Part shown: one piece after another, positions 51,876 to 63,396 of the stretch
Position numbering within the stretch: position 1 is the stretch's first letter
Layout: each line of letters opens with the position of its first letter
Assembly (NCBI RefSeq): GCF_016861695.1
Contig: NZ_BOLP01000005.1
Span: 124,001-188,000, forward strand
Direction of reading: 5' to 3'
Origin: Levilactobacillus andaensis
GTDB lineage: Bacteria; Bacillota; Bacilli; Lactobacillales; Lactobacillaceae
Length of the DNA stretch: 64,000 nucleotides
Made by a program: the position numbers and the translations under genes
Notes under the pieces: model-generated
Told to the model about the DNA's origin: nothing
Database searches by the model: none
What the model saw: only the letters and a program-made list of their open reading frames with translations

Positions 51876-52050
51876 TCTTAAATCCATTTAATTCTTTAAT
51901 CATTACCAACACTTTTCGGTGTACTTTCTATAGAAAGACTTAATTTTTCGCTGATTTTGGGATTTTGATGAGCAAAACTAGCGTAAGAGCAATCAGTAGA
52001 GTATGATATTCTGGTAAAATAAAATCGATACAGAAAGTGAGCGAGATATC

Positions 52051-52998
52051 TTGGGTAGAACCACAATTGGGAAAAGCAATGCGAAAATCATTCTCATTGG
52101 GGAGCACAGCGTGGTGTTCGGTCAACCCGCCATTGCCCTACCCCTGCCCTCGGTCACCACAACGGTCGTTATGAGTCAGACGACTCACGGCCAAACTCTG
52201 TTTAGTCGCTACTACGATGGACCGATTGCGCAGATGGGCCAAAACTTAGCCGGCGTGGCTGCGCTGATTCAGGCACTGCTCACTCGCTTTGAGGCCCAGG
52301 ACACGGCCTTTCACATGGCCATTACCAGCGACCTCCCCGCAGAACGCGGCATGGGGTCCTCTGCAGCCGTGGCTGTCGCCATTACCCGTGCGATGTACAG
52401 TTACTTTCAACGGCCATTGACACGCGACTTGTTGCTGGCAACGGTCGACATCGCCGAACAGATCACCCACGGAAATCCCAGCGGTTTAGACGCCGCCACG
52501 GCGAGTTCCGACGTGCCCATCTGGTTCGTTCCCCATCAGGAGACCCTCCAGATTCCATTTACCCTGCAAGGCTACTTGGTTATCGCGGATAGCGGCATCA
52601 AGGGCCAAACGGGTAAAGCGGTCGCCGCCGTTGCTCGCCGTAAAACGACCTTCCCCCAAGAAACGGACGCTCAGATCAGCAAGTTGGGACAACTCAGCAC
52701 GGCAGCACGGCAAGCCCTGGCAACTCCTGATCTCCCCCAATTGGGCCACATCTTAAACGATGCCCAGCAACAACTAGCCGGCCTAGGGGTCAGTTCGACG
52801 GAACTCAACCAGCTGATTCACGTTGCCCTCACGGCCGGGGCCCTCGGTGCAAAACTGACGGGCGGCGGCATGGGCGGTTGCCTGATTGCTCTGTGCCCCG
52901 ACCTTGCCACGACCGAACGCGTTAAAACTAGTCTACTCGCGGCCGGTGCCACCGATACGTGGACGGAAGCCTTTAATCTCGAGGAGGAACACCAATGA
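52051..52998 (+). CDS. mvk: Mevalonate kinase
   Basis: A 315-residue GHMP kinase that phosphorylates mevalonate, the first kinase step to isopentenyl diphosphate. Motif 1 is AKIILIGEHSVVFG, motif 2 the ATP loop ERGMGSSAAVAVA, and motif 3 KLTGGGMGGCLIAL. The start is TTG behind GAGCGAGAT. It is the first gene of the mevalonate operon and overlaps mvaD by four bases. Confidence 0.95.
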   Translation: MGRTTIGKSNAKIILIGEHSVVFGQPAIALPLPSVTTTVVMSQTTHGQTLFSRYYDGPIAQMGQNLAGVAALIQALLTRFEAQDTAFHMAITSDLPAERGMGSSAAVAVAITRAMYSYFQRPLTRDLLLATVDIAEQITHGNPSGLDAATASSDVPIWFVPHQETLQIPFTLQGYLVIADSGIKGQTGKAVAAVARRKTTFPQETDAQISKLGQLSTAARQALATPDLPQLGHILNDAQQQLAGLGVSSTELNQLIHVALTAGALGAKLTGGGMGGCLIALCPDLATTERVKTSLLAAGATDTWTEAFNLEEEHQ

Positions 52999-53969
52999 AC
53001 CCAGCGGTCACCGCACGTGCACACACCAACATCGCCCTTGTGAAATACTGGGGCAAGGCCAACACCGACCTTATCATTCCCCAAACGAGTAGCCTGTCGC
53101 TCACCTTGGATCAGTTCTATACGGATACCACGGTCCAATTCGACGATCACCTGACTGCGGATGAAATTACGGTCAACCACGATTTACTCTCCCCAGCAGC
53201 TGGTCAAAAAGTACATAAGTTTCTTAACCTGGTGCGCGAACAGACCCAGCGCACCTCTTTTGCGCGTGTCACGTCGGTTAACCACGTGCCAACCGCGGCC
53301 GGGCTGGCGTCTTCGGCGTCGGCCTTTGCCGCGTTGGCGGGCGCTGCCAGTCGTGCGGCCGGGCTCGACCTTGACCGCACGGCGCTATCTCGTTTAGCGC
53401 GACGGGGATCTGGTTCCGCCACGCGTTCTATCTTCGGTGGCTTTGTTGAATGGCAAGCCGGTCACGACGATGCGAGCTCATTTGCCATCCCCCTTGAAGA
53501 AAACGTGGATTGGCCGATTGCCATGGTGGCGCTGGTCCTAGACGCCCGGCGTAAAAAGGTCAGTTCGCGGCAGGGCATGCAAAATAGCGTGGCCACTTCG
53601 CCCTACTATCCGGCTTGGAAGGATGTCGTCGCCCAGGACTTGGCGGCCATCAAGCCGGCCATTCAGGCGCATGACTTCACCACGACCGGTGAGATCTTAG
53701 AGGCCAACGCCATGCGGATGCACGCGCTCACGTTGAGTGCGCAACCCCCGTACAGTTATTTCAACGGCGATACCTTGGCCGCCATGCAGGCCGTCCAACA
53801 ACTTCGTGACGACGGCATCGCCTGCTACTACACCCTCGACGCCGGACCCAACGTGAAGGTCTTCTGCCAAGTTGCGGACTTGCCGGCCATCACGCAACAC
53901 TTCGCCCAGCAGTTCGGTGCGCAAAACGTGATCGTGGCGCACCCCGGACCGGGCATTCAATTTAGCTAA
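52995..53969 (+). CDS. mvaD: Diphosphomevalonate decarboxylase
   Basis: A 324-residue GHMP-fold enzyme converting 5-diphosphomevalonate to isopentenyl diphosphate with ATP. It begins with the family's ARAHTNIALVKYWGK and has the ATP loop GLASSASAFAALA and GSGSATRSIFGGFVEW. GAGGAG ribosome site lies in the end of mvk. It is the second gene of the operon. Confidence 0.96.
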   Translation: MNPAVTARAHTNIALVKYWGKANTDLIIPQTSSLSLTLDQFYTDTTVQFDDHLTADEITVNHDLLSPAAGQKVHKFLNLVREQTQRTSFARVTSVNHVPTAAGLASSASAFAALAGAASRAAGLDLDRTALSRLARRGSGSATRSIFGGFVEWQAGHDDASSFAIPLEENVDWPIAMVALVLDARRKKVSSRQGMQNSVATSPYYPAWKDVVAQDLAAIKPAIQAHDFTTTGEILEANAMRMHALTLSAQPPYSYFNGDTLAAMQAVQQLRDDGIACYYTLDAGPNVKVFCQVADLPAITQHFAQQFGAQNVIVAHPGPGIQFS

Positions 53970-54018
53970 ACATCCTAAAAAAATACTTATTTAGTCGTTA
54001 CAGAAGGGACCTGATTTT

Positions 54019-55092
54019 TTGATTTCCGCGAAAGCACCCGGAAAACTCTATATTGCTGGCGAATACGCCGTGGTCGAACCGGGATATCCGGCGATCATCG
54101 TCGCACTGAACCAATTTGTGACCGTTTCAATTACCCCCAGTCAAGACTACGGTCGCATCGCCTCCAAACAATACCAAGAGAACTCCCTCTACTGGCAACG
54201 CCAGGGATCAGAGCTCGTCTTTGACAACCGGGACAATCCCTTCCACTACATTTTGTCCGCCATTCGTTTGACGGAACAGTACGCGCAGTCATTGGGTAAG
54301 CCCCTCACCATTTATCATTTAAACGTCAACAGTGACCTGGACAGTGCCGACGGGAAGAAATACGGATTAGGCTCCTCAGCCGCCGTGACCGTTGCCACCG
54401 TGAAGGCCCTCTGCCAGTTCTACGACATCCCCATGAGTAAGGACCGGCTGTTCAAATTGTCCGCAATCGCCCACCTGGACGTTCAAGGCAACGGCTCGTT
54501 AGGCGACATCGCCGCTTCCGTTTATGGCGGTTGGATCGCCTATCAGGCCTTTGACCGGGATTGGTTGGCCTCCGCACGACGGGAACTGAGCCTCACCCAA
54601 CTCTTACAAACGGAGTGGCCCGGCCTGCAGATCGAACTGTTAACGCCCCCGGAACCCCTTCGTTTGATGATCGGTTGGACCGGGACGCCCGCATCGACTT
54701 CACATTTAGTGGACAAGATTGCGCTCTTCAAGGCCACCCGGCGCCAAGACTACCACGCCTTTCTGCGTGAGAGTCGCGAATGCCTGCAACGGATGATTCA
54801 AGGCTTTCATGATCAAGACCTAAACGCCATTCAAAAAGAGATCGAAGTCAACCGTCAATTGCTGAACAGCTTGGCCCGCATGAGTCACGTCACGATCGAA
54901 ACGGAACTGCTTAAGACCATGTGTGACATTGCCGTTCACGTTGGTGGCGCCGCTAAGTCTTCCGGTGCCGGTGGTGGTGACTGTGGTATCGTGATCATCA
55001 ACGCCGCCAAGGACCTCGCCCACTTGCTCCACGAATGGGAAGCTCGCGGCATCGAACCACTTAAATTAAACGTCCATCACGTCATCGAATAA
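54019..55092 (+). CDS. pmk: Phosphomevalonate kinase
   Basis: A 357-residue GHMP kinase acting between mevalonate kinase and the decarboxylase. Motifs are SAKAPGKLYIAGEYAVVEPG, the ATP loop GLGSSAAVTVATVKAL, and the C-terminal GAAKSSGAGGGDCGIV. The start codon is TTG with AAGGGACC upstream. It lies 49 bases after mvaD and 16 bases before fni in the same operon. Confidence 0.95.
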   Translation: MISAKAPGKLYIAGEYAVVEPGYPAIIVALNQFVTVSITPSQDYGRIASKQYQENSLYWQRQGSELVFDNRDNPFHYILSAIRLTEQYAQSLGKPLTIYHLNVNSDLDSADGKKYGLGSSAAVTVATVKALCQFYDIPMSKDRLFKLSAIAHLDVQGNGSLGDIAASVYGGWIAYQAFDRDWLASARRELSLTQLLQTEWPGLQIELLTPPEPLRLMIGWTGTPASTSHLVDKIALFKATRRQDYHAFLRESRECLQRMIQGFHDQDLNAIQKEIEVNRQLLNSLARMSHVTIETELLKTMCDIAVHVGGAAKSSGAGGGDCGIVIINAAKDLAHLLHEWEARGIEPLKLNVHHVIE

Positions 55093-55108
55093 TTAAGGAG
55101 CCGCTACC

Positions 55109-56146
55109 ATGGACCTATCACGTCACGCCCATCGCAAGGACGAACACCTGTCCCTCGCCGAAAAATTTTATACACCCGACGCTACTAGTCAATTCGACCA
55201 GCTCCGTTTCGTTCACCAAAGTTTACCGGAAATGAGCGTTGCCGACGTGGATCTTCACACTCACCTGGGACCGATCACGTTGCCCGTCCCCCTGCTGATT
55301 GAAGCCATGACTGGCGGCAGTCCGCGGACGGGTAAGGTCAATGCCGCCCTGGGCCGAATTGCAGCGGCGACCGGAATGCCCGTGGCAACCGGCTCACAGA
55401 GCATTGCCCTGCAAGATGACACCGCGATTGCGACCTTCACCCCGTTACGGGAGAATAATCCCGATGGCATCGTCTTTGCCAATATGGGGGCCGGGCACAC
55501 CGTAGCCCAGGCCCAACGCGTGATCGACATGCTGGCCGCCAACGCCCTAGAGCTTCACGTCAACGTGGCTCAGGAGCTAGTCATGCCTGAGGGCGACCGC
55601 GACTTCCACTGGCTCGACAGCATCGGCGAGGTCGTTGCGGGGGTCAGCGTGCCGGTGATTGTAAAGGAAGTCGGTTTTGGCATGGGCCGTGAAACGCTGC
55701 AGAAGCTTGCCCAAGTCGGTGTCCAGTACGTCGATTTGAGTGGTCGCGGTGGCACAAACTTTGTGCAGATTGAAAACTTTCGTCGCCCCGAAAAGGAACT
55801 CAGCTACTTAGATGGTTGGGGCCAATCGACGGTGGAATCCCTGCTAGAGGCCCACGCCGTTCCCCAACTCCAAGTGATCGCCACGGGCGGCATTCGTCAA
55901 CAATTAGATGCGGCTAAGGCCCTGGCCCTCGGCGCCAATCTGGTCGGGAGCGCCGGTCAAATTCTCCATAGTCTGATCAAGACCGATGAAGAAACCACAA
56001 CAGCTATGTTGCTGGAGTGGCAAGACGGTCTGCGCCGCATCATGACGTTACTTGGGTGCTACAATTTGGCGGAGTTACGGCAACAACGACTGTTGCTCTC
56101 ACCCGAGTTAGAGAGCTACTGCCGCCAACGCCAGCTCACTTATTAG
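55109..56146 (+). CDS. fni: Type 2 isopentenyl-diphosphate delta-isomerase
   Basis: A 345-residue FMN-dependent TIM-barrel enzyme interconverting isopentenyl and dimethylallyl diphosphate. The N-terminal [12 protein letters not shown], the FMN and substrate segments [22 protein letters not shown] and LSGRGGTNF, and a late [19 protein letters not shown] are typical. It ends the mevalonate operon, which would supply undecaprenyl phosphate for wall synthesis. Confidence 0.96.
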   Translation: MDLSRHAHRKDEHLSLAEKFYTPDATSQFDQLRFVHQSLPEMSVADVDLHTHLGPITLPVPLLIEAMTGGSPRTGKVNAALGRIAAATGMPVATGSQSIALQDDTAIATFTPLRENNPDGIVFANMGAGHTVAQAQRVIDMLAANALELHVNVAQELVMPEGDRDFHWLDSIGEVVAGVSVPVIVKEVGFGMGRETLQKLAQVGVQYVDLSGRGGTNFVQIENFRRPEKELSYLDGWGQSTVESLLEAHAVPQLQVIATGGIRQQLDAAKALALGANLVGSAGQILHSLIKTDEETTTAMLLEWQDGLRRIMTLLGCYNLAELRQQRLLLSPELESYCRQRQLTY

Positions 56147-56156
56147 ATTAAAATTT

Positions 56157-56197
56157 AAAAAGAGCCACCGGAAAACGAAAATTCCGGTGGCTCTTTT
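56157..56197 (+). terminator. Terminator of the mevalonate operon
   Basis: AAAAGAGCCACCGGAA pairs with TTCCGGTGGCTCTTTT. It lies between convergent fni and rsmF. Confidence 0.92.
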
Positions 56198-56244
56198 AAG
56201 TTTTTCAATCCTATTTTAGCAGCATCTTGCTAATGCCAAATGGT

Positions 56245-57603
56245 TTAATCGTCATAAACCGTGAACCGCAGCCCCTTAGGGAAGAAATTCTTTACGGTCT
56301 GGCCAACAACCTTTCCAAAGCCAACTGGCTGTTGATCACAGGTCAACAAGTACCAGCCCTTAGTTGGGGCCGTGTCCAGCGTAAACGTTTCGCCGTGGAC
56401 CCATGCCCGCCACTGCTCATCGGTAATGGCCAGTGTCTGGGTCGCCGGCTCATCTGCACTCGCCAGGGCCAAGGCGTAGGCTGGTTCGAACCGGTTCTTC
56501 TTAAATGTCCCTAAATGTAATCCGGGCCGGAAGATATGAGCCTTCTTCAAATCGGGTAAGTCGTCGGGCACAGCAAAGAGTTGGTCCTTGACGGTAATCA
56601 ATTGGCCAGCCACGGCATGTCCCAACACGGTCTGAGCAAAGTCCTGCCACAATTTTCGTTGGTCACTAGTCAACGCGGTCCCCAATTTCGCCTGACCCCG
56701 CGGTGTCCGGGCGTCGCCAGCATCCCGTTCCAACTTCGCAACGAAGTGGCCTTCCCCCCGCATCAAGTGTGGGAACAACCGGGCCGCCTTGGCGAGTTCT
56801 GGATTACCATCCGCCCATTCCGGCCGGGCATCCACAACGCCCCCGGTCTTAGTGACGGGCGCTAAATGAAAGTCGGGGTACGTTTTCAGGACCCACGCCA
56901 TCATCTGTTCGTCTTCTTCGGGGGCAAACGTACAGGTGGAGTAGATCAGTTGACCACCTGGCTTCACCATCTTAACGGCTTCCGTCAGAATTTCCCGTTG
57001 ACGGGTTGCGCAGTCTTCGACGTAATCCAAGGACCAGTAAGACATGGCGTCTGGATCCTTACGAAACATGCCTTCACCGGAACAAGGTGCATCAACTAGC
57101 ACCTTGTCAAAATAGTCCGGAAAGACGGGACTGAGTCGGTCGGGTGAATCATTTAGAATCACGGCCGCCTTGACGCCGAATCGTTCTACATTTTCGGCTA
57201 AGATCTTCACGCGCTTGCGGTTGATCTCATTGGTGACCAGTAGACCGGTTCCCTGTAGATAACTGGCCAGATGGGTCGTCTTCCCCCCAGGGGCCGCACA
57301 AAGGTCCAAGACCCGTTCGCCGGCTTGCGGTGCGGCCGTGGCCCCAACAAACATGGCACTCGGTTCCTGACTGTAAACAGCCCCGCTTTGGTGCATCAGG
57401 CTGCGGCCACTGACCGTCCCGTAATGACCAAATTTGGCGTAGGGCACTGCCGGTGTCTCCGTGACCGTCGTTGGTAAGTCGTGATGGGCAGGATTGACCC
57501 GATAGCCAGCGGTACTGGGCGTGTCAAAACTGGCCAAAAAGTCATCCGCTTCTGCCCCCAATAAGCGTCGATACTTGATTATAAACTCGTCAGGTAAATT
57601 CAC
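56245..57603 (-). CDS. rsmF: 16S rRNA m5C methyltransferase (RsmF/NOL1-NOP2-Sun family)
   Basis: A 452-residue enzyme. The SAM site is VLDLCAAPGGKTTHLA; the two catalytic cysteines are Cys174 in DAPCSGEGMFRK and Cys224 in YSTCTFAPEEDE. A C-terminal PUA-like region follows (about 310-452). It makes 5-methylcytosine in 16S rRNA; the exact position (RsmF-like or YebU-like) is inferred from family resemblance. Confidence 0.93.
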   Translation of the reverse strand: MNLPDEFIIKYRRLLGAEADDFLASFDTPSTAGYRVNPAHHDLPTTVTETPAVPYAKFGHYGTVSGRSLMHQSGAVYSQEPSAMFVGATAAPQAGERVLDLCAAPGGKTTHLASYLQGTGLLVTNEINRKRVKILAENVERFGVKAAVILNDSPDRLSPVFPDYFDKVLVDAPCSGEGMFRKDPDAMSYWSLDYVEDCATRQREILTEAVKMVKPGGQLIYSTCTFAPEEDEQMMAWVLKTYPDFHLAPVTKTGGVVDARPEWADGNPELAKAARLFPHLMRGEGHFVAKLERDAGDARTPRGQAKLGTALTSDQRKLWQDFAQTVLGHAVAGQLITVKDQLFAVPDDLPDLKKAHIFRPGLHLGTFKKNRFEPAYALALASADEPATQTLAITDEQWRAWVHGETFTLDTAPTKGWYLLTCDQQPVGFGKVVGQTVKNFFPKGLRFTVYDD

Positions 57604-57820
57604 CGTTATTCCTCCATCTTGTTAGTTACAATTAATTATTTGTATATTACATTTATGACGGGTAGACCCCGTTTTGCCTCGTTTATTATACGCGTTTTTA
57701 TAACGAGTCTCTACCCGGTAAAGGGGAATAGTCGCATTTTCACCGTAACTATGTTAAATTTAACAGGCTAGCTTCTTTTCAGAAAACTTAATCCATAAAA
57801 TAAATTGTGAGGTGTTCTCT

Positions 57821-58633
57821 ATGGAACGAAAATTAATTGCAATCGACCTGGATGGCACGACCCTAAACGCGGCCGCCCAACTCTCTCCTAAAACTAAACT
57901 AGTTTTGGCCAAAGCCCGACAAGCTGGTCACATCGTCAGCATTGTGACGGGACGGCCCAACCGAATCTCCGAAGGTATCTACGACGAGTTAAAGCTGGAT
58001 GGCCCGATGATTAATTTCAACGGTAGCCTGGGGCACATCCCCCACCACCATTGGCAGGACGAATATCAATACACCATCAATAAGGAAGTCGCTTACGACC
58101 TCTTGCAACACCGTGAAGAACTCGGAATCGACATGATTGCCGCAGAGGGTAAGAACATGTTTCTTGCCGTGCGCGACCACCCCGTCGAAGTCGGCTTCTT
58201 CCCCCCTGTTCTAAAAAGTAATCAGATTCTCAACCAAAAGACGCTGAAGGAAAACCCGACTAGTTTGACGGTCGCCGTTGAACGTAGCCACCAGGAACAC
58301 CTGTTGAGCTACCTCAAACACAACTTCGGCGATGTTGTTGACGCTGCCCCTTGGGGCGGTCCAAACTCCGTTGTCGAATTGGGCGTCAAGGGCGTGCAGA
58401 AGGCCACCGGCGTTGAGGTCCTCGCTCACCATTTCCATGTTGAACGCAAGAACATCGTGGCCTTTGGGGACGAACACAACGACTCGGCCATGATCGACTA
58501 CGCCGGTTGGGGTGTCGCCATGCAAAACGCCACGCCGACCATCAAAGGATTGGCCAACGACATTACGCCGCTAGACAACGACCACGATGGCTTGGCCAAC
58601 TACTTGCAAGACTATTTAAAATTAGCTGAATAG
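57821..58633 (+). CDS. HAD-IIB hydrolase, Cof/YidA-type
   Basis: A 270-residue phosphatase with motif I IAIDLDGTTLN, motif II SIVTGRP, and motif IV FGDEHNDSAMIDYAG. A C2B cap domain lies between motifs II and III. The substrate is probably a sugar or nucleotide phosphate. ATG 57821 follows GAGGTG by six bases; a GTG nine bases upstream overlaps that site. It has its own terminator. Confidence 0.92.
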   Translation: MERKLIAIDLDGTTLNAAAQLSPKTKLVLAKARQAGHIVSIVTGRPNRISEGIYDELKLDGPMINFNGSLGHIPHHHWQDEYQYTINKEVAYDLLQHREELGIDMIAAEGKNMFLAVRDHPVEVGFFPPVLKSNQILNQKTLKENPTSLTVAVERSHQEHLLSYLKHNFGDVVDAAPWGGPNSVVELGVKGVQKATGVEVLAHHFHVERKNIVAFGDEHNDSAMIDYAGWGVAMQNATPTIKGLANDITPLDNDHDGLANYLQDYLKLAE

Positions 58634-58638
58634 ATGAC

Positions 58639-58684
58639 GAATGCCGCCAGTCCTCGAATAACAATTTGAGAATCGGCGGCATTT
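58639..58684 (+). terminator. Terminator after HAD gene
   Basis: AATGCCGCC pairs with GGCGGCATT around a 27-base loop with a small inner stem, followed by TCTAT. It lies between convergent genes. Confidence 0.75.
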
Positions 58685-58689
58685 CTATA

Positions 58690-59844
58690 TCAATTTGCTT
58701 GATTGAGGTAAGCTACAAATAGCTTCTGGTACAGCGTCGTAAAGTCCAAGAACATCTGCCGGTCAACGTACTCATCGATTTGATGAGCAGACTCGTTGCC
58801 GGGACCAAAGACGACGAATGGGAACTCATGGCCCTTTTGCTTCAACAGGTTCGAGGCATCGGTCACGGCGGGCAGCGCTAGCTTAGGAATCGCTTCGCCA
58901 GCAAATGGTTCGCCCACACTTGCGGCCAGATTACTCAGCGGCGTATCCTGAGGTTCTTCCACCGGCCACTGGGACATGAAGACATCCATGGTGACCTGCG
59001 CCCCCTGATCATTCTGCTGGTCAACAAGATTCTGGAGGGTCGCGATGACGGCAGCATTGTCAAATTCGGGAATCGTTCGCACGTTCATTTCGGCCGTGGC
59101 GGTCACGGGAATCGAATTGACCTGCTCACCACCATGTAAGACGGTCGTGTTAAACGTCAACTGACCCAACAAGTCGTTGGCCCGGTCACTGTCACGAAAG
59201 GCTGCATTGGCTTGGTTTAAAATCGCCAATAGTGGGTCGATTGCGTTGGCGCCTAGTTCGGGCATCGAACTGTGCGCCGCCTTCCCCTGCGATGATAGCC
59301 GAATATCCATGGACCCCTTGTGCGCGTAGAAGATGTGATAGCCGGTGGGCTCACCGATCAGTAAGGCATCGACATCAGCCATGGCACCCTGATCAAAGAA
59401 TGCGGCGGACCCTAGCTCACCAACTTCTTCACCCACAGTCGCCATGAGTCGGATCCGGCCGTGCTGGGGTTGGCCCGCGGCGTGCAGTTCAATCAACGCC
59501 ACCACTAGAGCAACTAAGCCAGACTTCATATCGTTGGCGCCCCGACCATACAACCGGCCATCGCGTTCAGTCAGCTTAAAGGGATCACTGTGCCACTGTG
59601 TCGTGTCGCCAGGGTCCACGACATCCATATGACCAGAAACGCCTAAAACGGGACTTCCTTGACCAATTTCAGCGATCAAATTTGTCCGACCCTCACTGAG
59701 CGGCATTAATTTCGCCTGAATATCGTGTTGCCCCAACAACTTTTGCAAGTAATGGGCCACCTCGACCTCGTTGCCATTGACCGAGTGAATTGCCACCAAA
59801 TCACTTAATACATCAATTTTCTGCTGATCCGTAAAGACTGCCAT
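58690..59844 (-). CDS. M20 family metallopeptidase (ArgE/DapE-like)
   Basis: A 384-residue di-zinc hydrolase. Metal and catalytic residues are visible: GHMDVV (His72, Asp74), RGANDMKSG (Asp105), GEEVG (Glu139, Glu140) and a C-terminal His in ESAHQIDE. A dimerisation insert lies at about 180-290. Members remove succinyl or acetyl groups from amino acid intermediates (DapE in lysine and wall synthesis) or cleave dipeptides; the substrate is not certain. ATG 59844 follows AAAGGAGG. Confidence 0.9.
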   Translation of the reverse strand: MAVFTDQQKIDVLSDLVAIHSVNGNEVEVAHYLQKLLGQHDIQAKLMPLSEGRTNLIAEIGQGSPVLGVSGHMDVVDPGDTTQWHSDPFKLTERDGRLYGRGANDMKSGLVALVVALIELHAAGQPQHGRIRLMATVGEEVGELGSAAFFDQGAMADVDALLIGEPTGYHIFYAHKGSMDIRLSSQGKAAHSSMPELGANAIDPLLAILNQANAAFRDSDRANDLLGQLTFNTTVLHGGEQVNSIPVTATAEMNVRTIPEFDNAAVIATLQNLVDQQNDQGAQVTMDVFMSQWPVEEPQDTPLSNLAASVGEPFAGEAIPKLALPAVTDASNLLKQKGHEFPFVVFGPGNESAHQIDEYVDRQMFLDFTTLYQKLFVAYLNQAN

Positions 59845-60086
59845 CACCGATTCCTCCTTTTAGGACATAGTATACCGCAGTTTGTAAGGGCCTTCACGTA
59901 TTCTCCCTGTATGGACTAACCGTCTGAAATAGCTACACTATAGTTGCCAGTAGTCTCCCTTTCAAACTGTCATTCTATAGACTACAATTTAATTAGAAAG
60001 TCGTCAGCCGATAGTTAGTGTCTGCTTTATCCTGAATTCAAATTTTCTTAACTAATAAGTTTTAACCCCACAAAGGAGATCTTCCC

Positions 60087-60596
60087 ATGTCCCTAATCAA
60101 AATGTACTACAACCCGCAGCTGCCCACCTTACTCATGTCGCTCCACCCACAACCGACAGCGGATATCCTGTCCGGTAACAAAATCGTCGAGTACCGCCGG
60201 CGATTCTTCCAACATCCATTTCAAGCCTTCGTCTACACGACCGGTCCCGCTGGCGGCTTACAGCTTTTCCTAACCTTCAACCAGCCAATTGTCCGGCCAA
60301 CTGCTGACTTAATTCAGATTGGCACGCGACTTCAAGCGGATTCACCCGCCAACTTAACGACCTATCTGGGAGACCAAGGCGTGGCGCTCCCCATCAAATC
60401 TGTGGCGACCTTACCCCAACTATCTCGTGAACAGCTTCGTCAAATCGACCCCAGCTTCGCAGCTCCCCGTGCCTACTCTTTCCTGAATAAGCCTAACAAA
60501 CAGGCCCTACTAACCAGCCTGCTTCAACAACCCTGCCTCGGCTACCACGACATTGACTGGGCGCCAAAGCACGCCGCAATCCAGGAATTTCTGTAA
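60087..60596 (+). CDS. ASCH-like domain protein
   Basis: A 169-residue protein. The N-terminal half shows the ASCH (PUA-superfamily) pattern LMSLHPQPTADILSGNKIVE then YRRRF, with a beta-rich core FQAFVYTTGPAGGLQLF. ASCH domains bind RNA or modified nucleosides. The C-terminal half is helical and unassigned. AAAGGAG precedes the ATG. It is monocistronic. Confidence 0.7.
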   Translation: MSLIKMYYNPQLPTLLMSLHPQPTADILSGNKIVEYRRRFFQHPFQAFVYTTGPAGGLQLFLTFNQPIVRPTADLIQIGTRLQADSPANLTTYLGDQGVALPIKSVATLPQLSREQLRQIDPSFAAPRAYSFLNKPNKQALLTSLLQQPCLGYHDIDWAPKHAAIQEFL

Positions 60597-60660
60597 GTAA
60601 CCACGCGTGAATTAAAGCGTCTTCAATTCATGGTATACTGAAATACGAGGAGTGACTGTT

Positions 60661-61533
60661 ATGAAATTAAGAAGTGGACTAGGACTTGTTTGGGGGGTAA
60701 CACTTGGCATTGCATTATGTCTTATATCTTCCCAATCAGCTCAAGCTGCAACAAAGTATACGGTCGTTTCAGAAAAATGGCCTATCGAACAACCATCTTA
60801 TCGGGCAAAATACCCCAATAAAAAGGTTGCTCTTTGGAATAAGAAGCACACTAAACGATACGGTTATTTGACCGACCGTCCCAACACGACGTTCTCACGT
60901 ACTTCAACCGCGGTTCTTAAACACGGAAATACAAAAACCGTCTATTATTATGTAAATGCTGGCGGCACCAAAAAGCATCCTAAATCAACGCAAGGCTATG
61001 TTTGGCGTGGATACTTGACCAAAGGATTAGCAATGGATCTGCTCAAGAGTCGTTATGTTCCAATGAATCTGTTTTCTAACAACGCAGACTATGCAACTTA
61101 CATTAAATACTCTAAATCACAAGAAATGACTAGGGCTTTAGTCAAAGCATTGCCCAATATGAAGTTAAACTTAGATTTAACTAATATCGCTGCTTATAAA
61201 TTCGCAGAAACTATGTCCGATGAAAATCCATCTCTTCCCGATGTTAAGTCTAGCTCTCTAAAGACAAAAAACTACACACATATGACGTATTTCCCTAAGG
61301 TGACCGCCTATTTAAGGAAGAGTAATAATGTCGCAACTGCTACCCGAGTCAAGAAAGTTAAGCGTATTCTAGCAAAAGACTACGGATTAACAACTGCTAA
61401 ACTAAATCATCTAAAGAACTATCAAATCGGGTTAAATATTGCCGAGAACACATCTGGCAATAAAGTGAAAGATAATGCTCCCCTAACCATTAAGTTCTAT
61501 GCATTTGCTATTGCTCAAAGAGTAAGTCAATAG
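60661..61533 (+). CDS. Secreted protein of unknown function
   Basis: A 290-residue protein with a clear signal peptide: MKLRSG, the hydrophobic stretch LGLVWGVTLGIALCLISS and an AQAA cleavage site near residue 31. The mature part is basic and Lys/Tyr/Thr-rich. Its N-terminal segment WPIEQPSYRAKYPNKK through VWRGYLTKG resembles wall-associated SH3-like modules of lactobacilli. ATG 60661 follows GAGGAG. Codon use is much more A/T-rich than in neighbours, suggesting horizontal origin. No anchor motif is seen. Confidence 0.75.
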   Translation: MKLRSGLGLVWGVTLGIALCLISSQSAQAATKYTVVSEKWPIEQPSYRAKYPNKKVALWNKKHTKRYGYLTDRPNTTFSRTSTAVLKHGNTKTVYYYVNAGGTKKHPKSTQGYVWRGYLTKGLAMDLLKSRYVPMNLFSNNADYATYIKYSKSQEMTRALVKALPNMKLNLDLTNIAAYKFAETMSDENPSLPDVKSSSLKTKNYTHMTYFPKVTAYLRKSNNVATATRVKKVKRILAKDYGLTTAKLNHLKNYQIGLNIAENTSGNKVKDNAPLTIKFYAFAIAQRVSQ

Positions 61534-61593
61534 CTAGAAAATAATAATTAAGGCCGCCAAAAAGAGCCTGAGACATAACTCGGTTTCTATAGA

Positions 61594-61642
61594 TAATCAG
61601 GAAGGAAATTCTCAATAACCCGAGAATTTTCTTCCTGATTTT
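61594..61642 (+). terminator. Terminator after secreted protein gene
   Basis: AATCAGGAAG, AAATTCTC and GAGAATTTTCTTCCTGATT form a long stem, ending in TTTTAAT. Confidence 0.8.
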
Positions 61643-61650
61643 AATGACTA

Positions 61651-61689
61651 AAAAAAGCTCTGTAAAACCCGAATCGGCTTTACAGAGCT
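61651..61689 (-). terminator. Terminator after glpK
   Basis: On the minus strand AGCTCTGTAAA pairs with TTTACAGAGCT and is followed by TTTTTT. Confidence 0.92.
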
Positions 61690-61720
61690 AATCTTAGTAT
61701 GTTTTGTCGTTTACAACTAA

Positions 61721-63238
<1,518 letters not shown>

Positions 63239-63335
63239 TCATTCGTTCGTTAGCAACGGCCACTTTCTGCCGTGATGTCGCACTTGTTACTAGTATACCT
63301 AAAAGTGACGGCTACGCCAATTCTTTTTATAAATG

Positions 63336-63378
63336 AAACCGCCACCAATGGCTAAATAGTCGGGTTGGTGGCGGTTTA
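63336..63378 (-). terminator. Terminator after tautomerase gene
   Basis: AAACCGCCACCAA pairs with TTGGTGGCGGTTT around a 15-base loop. Confidence 0.85.
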
Positions 63379-63396
63379 TAAGTTTTTCTGTAAAAT

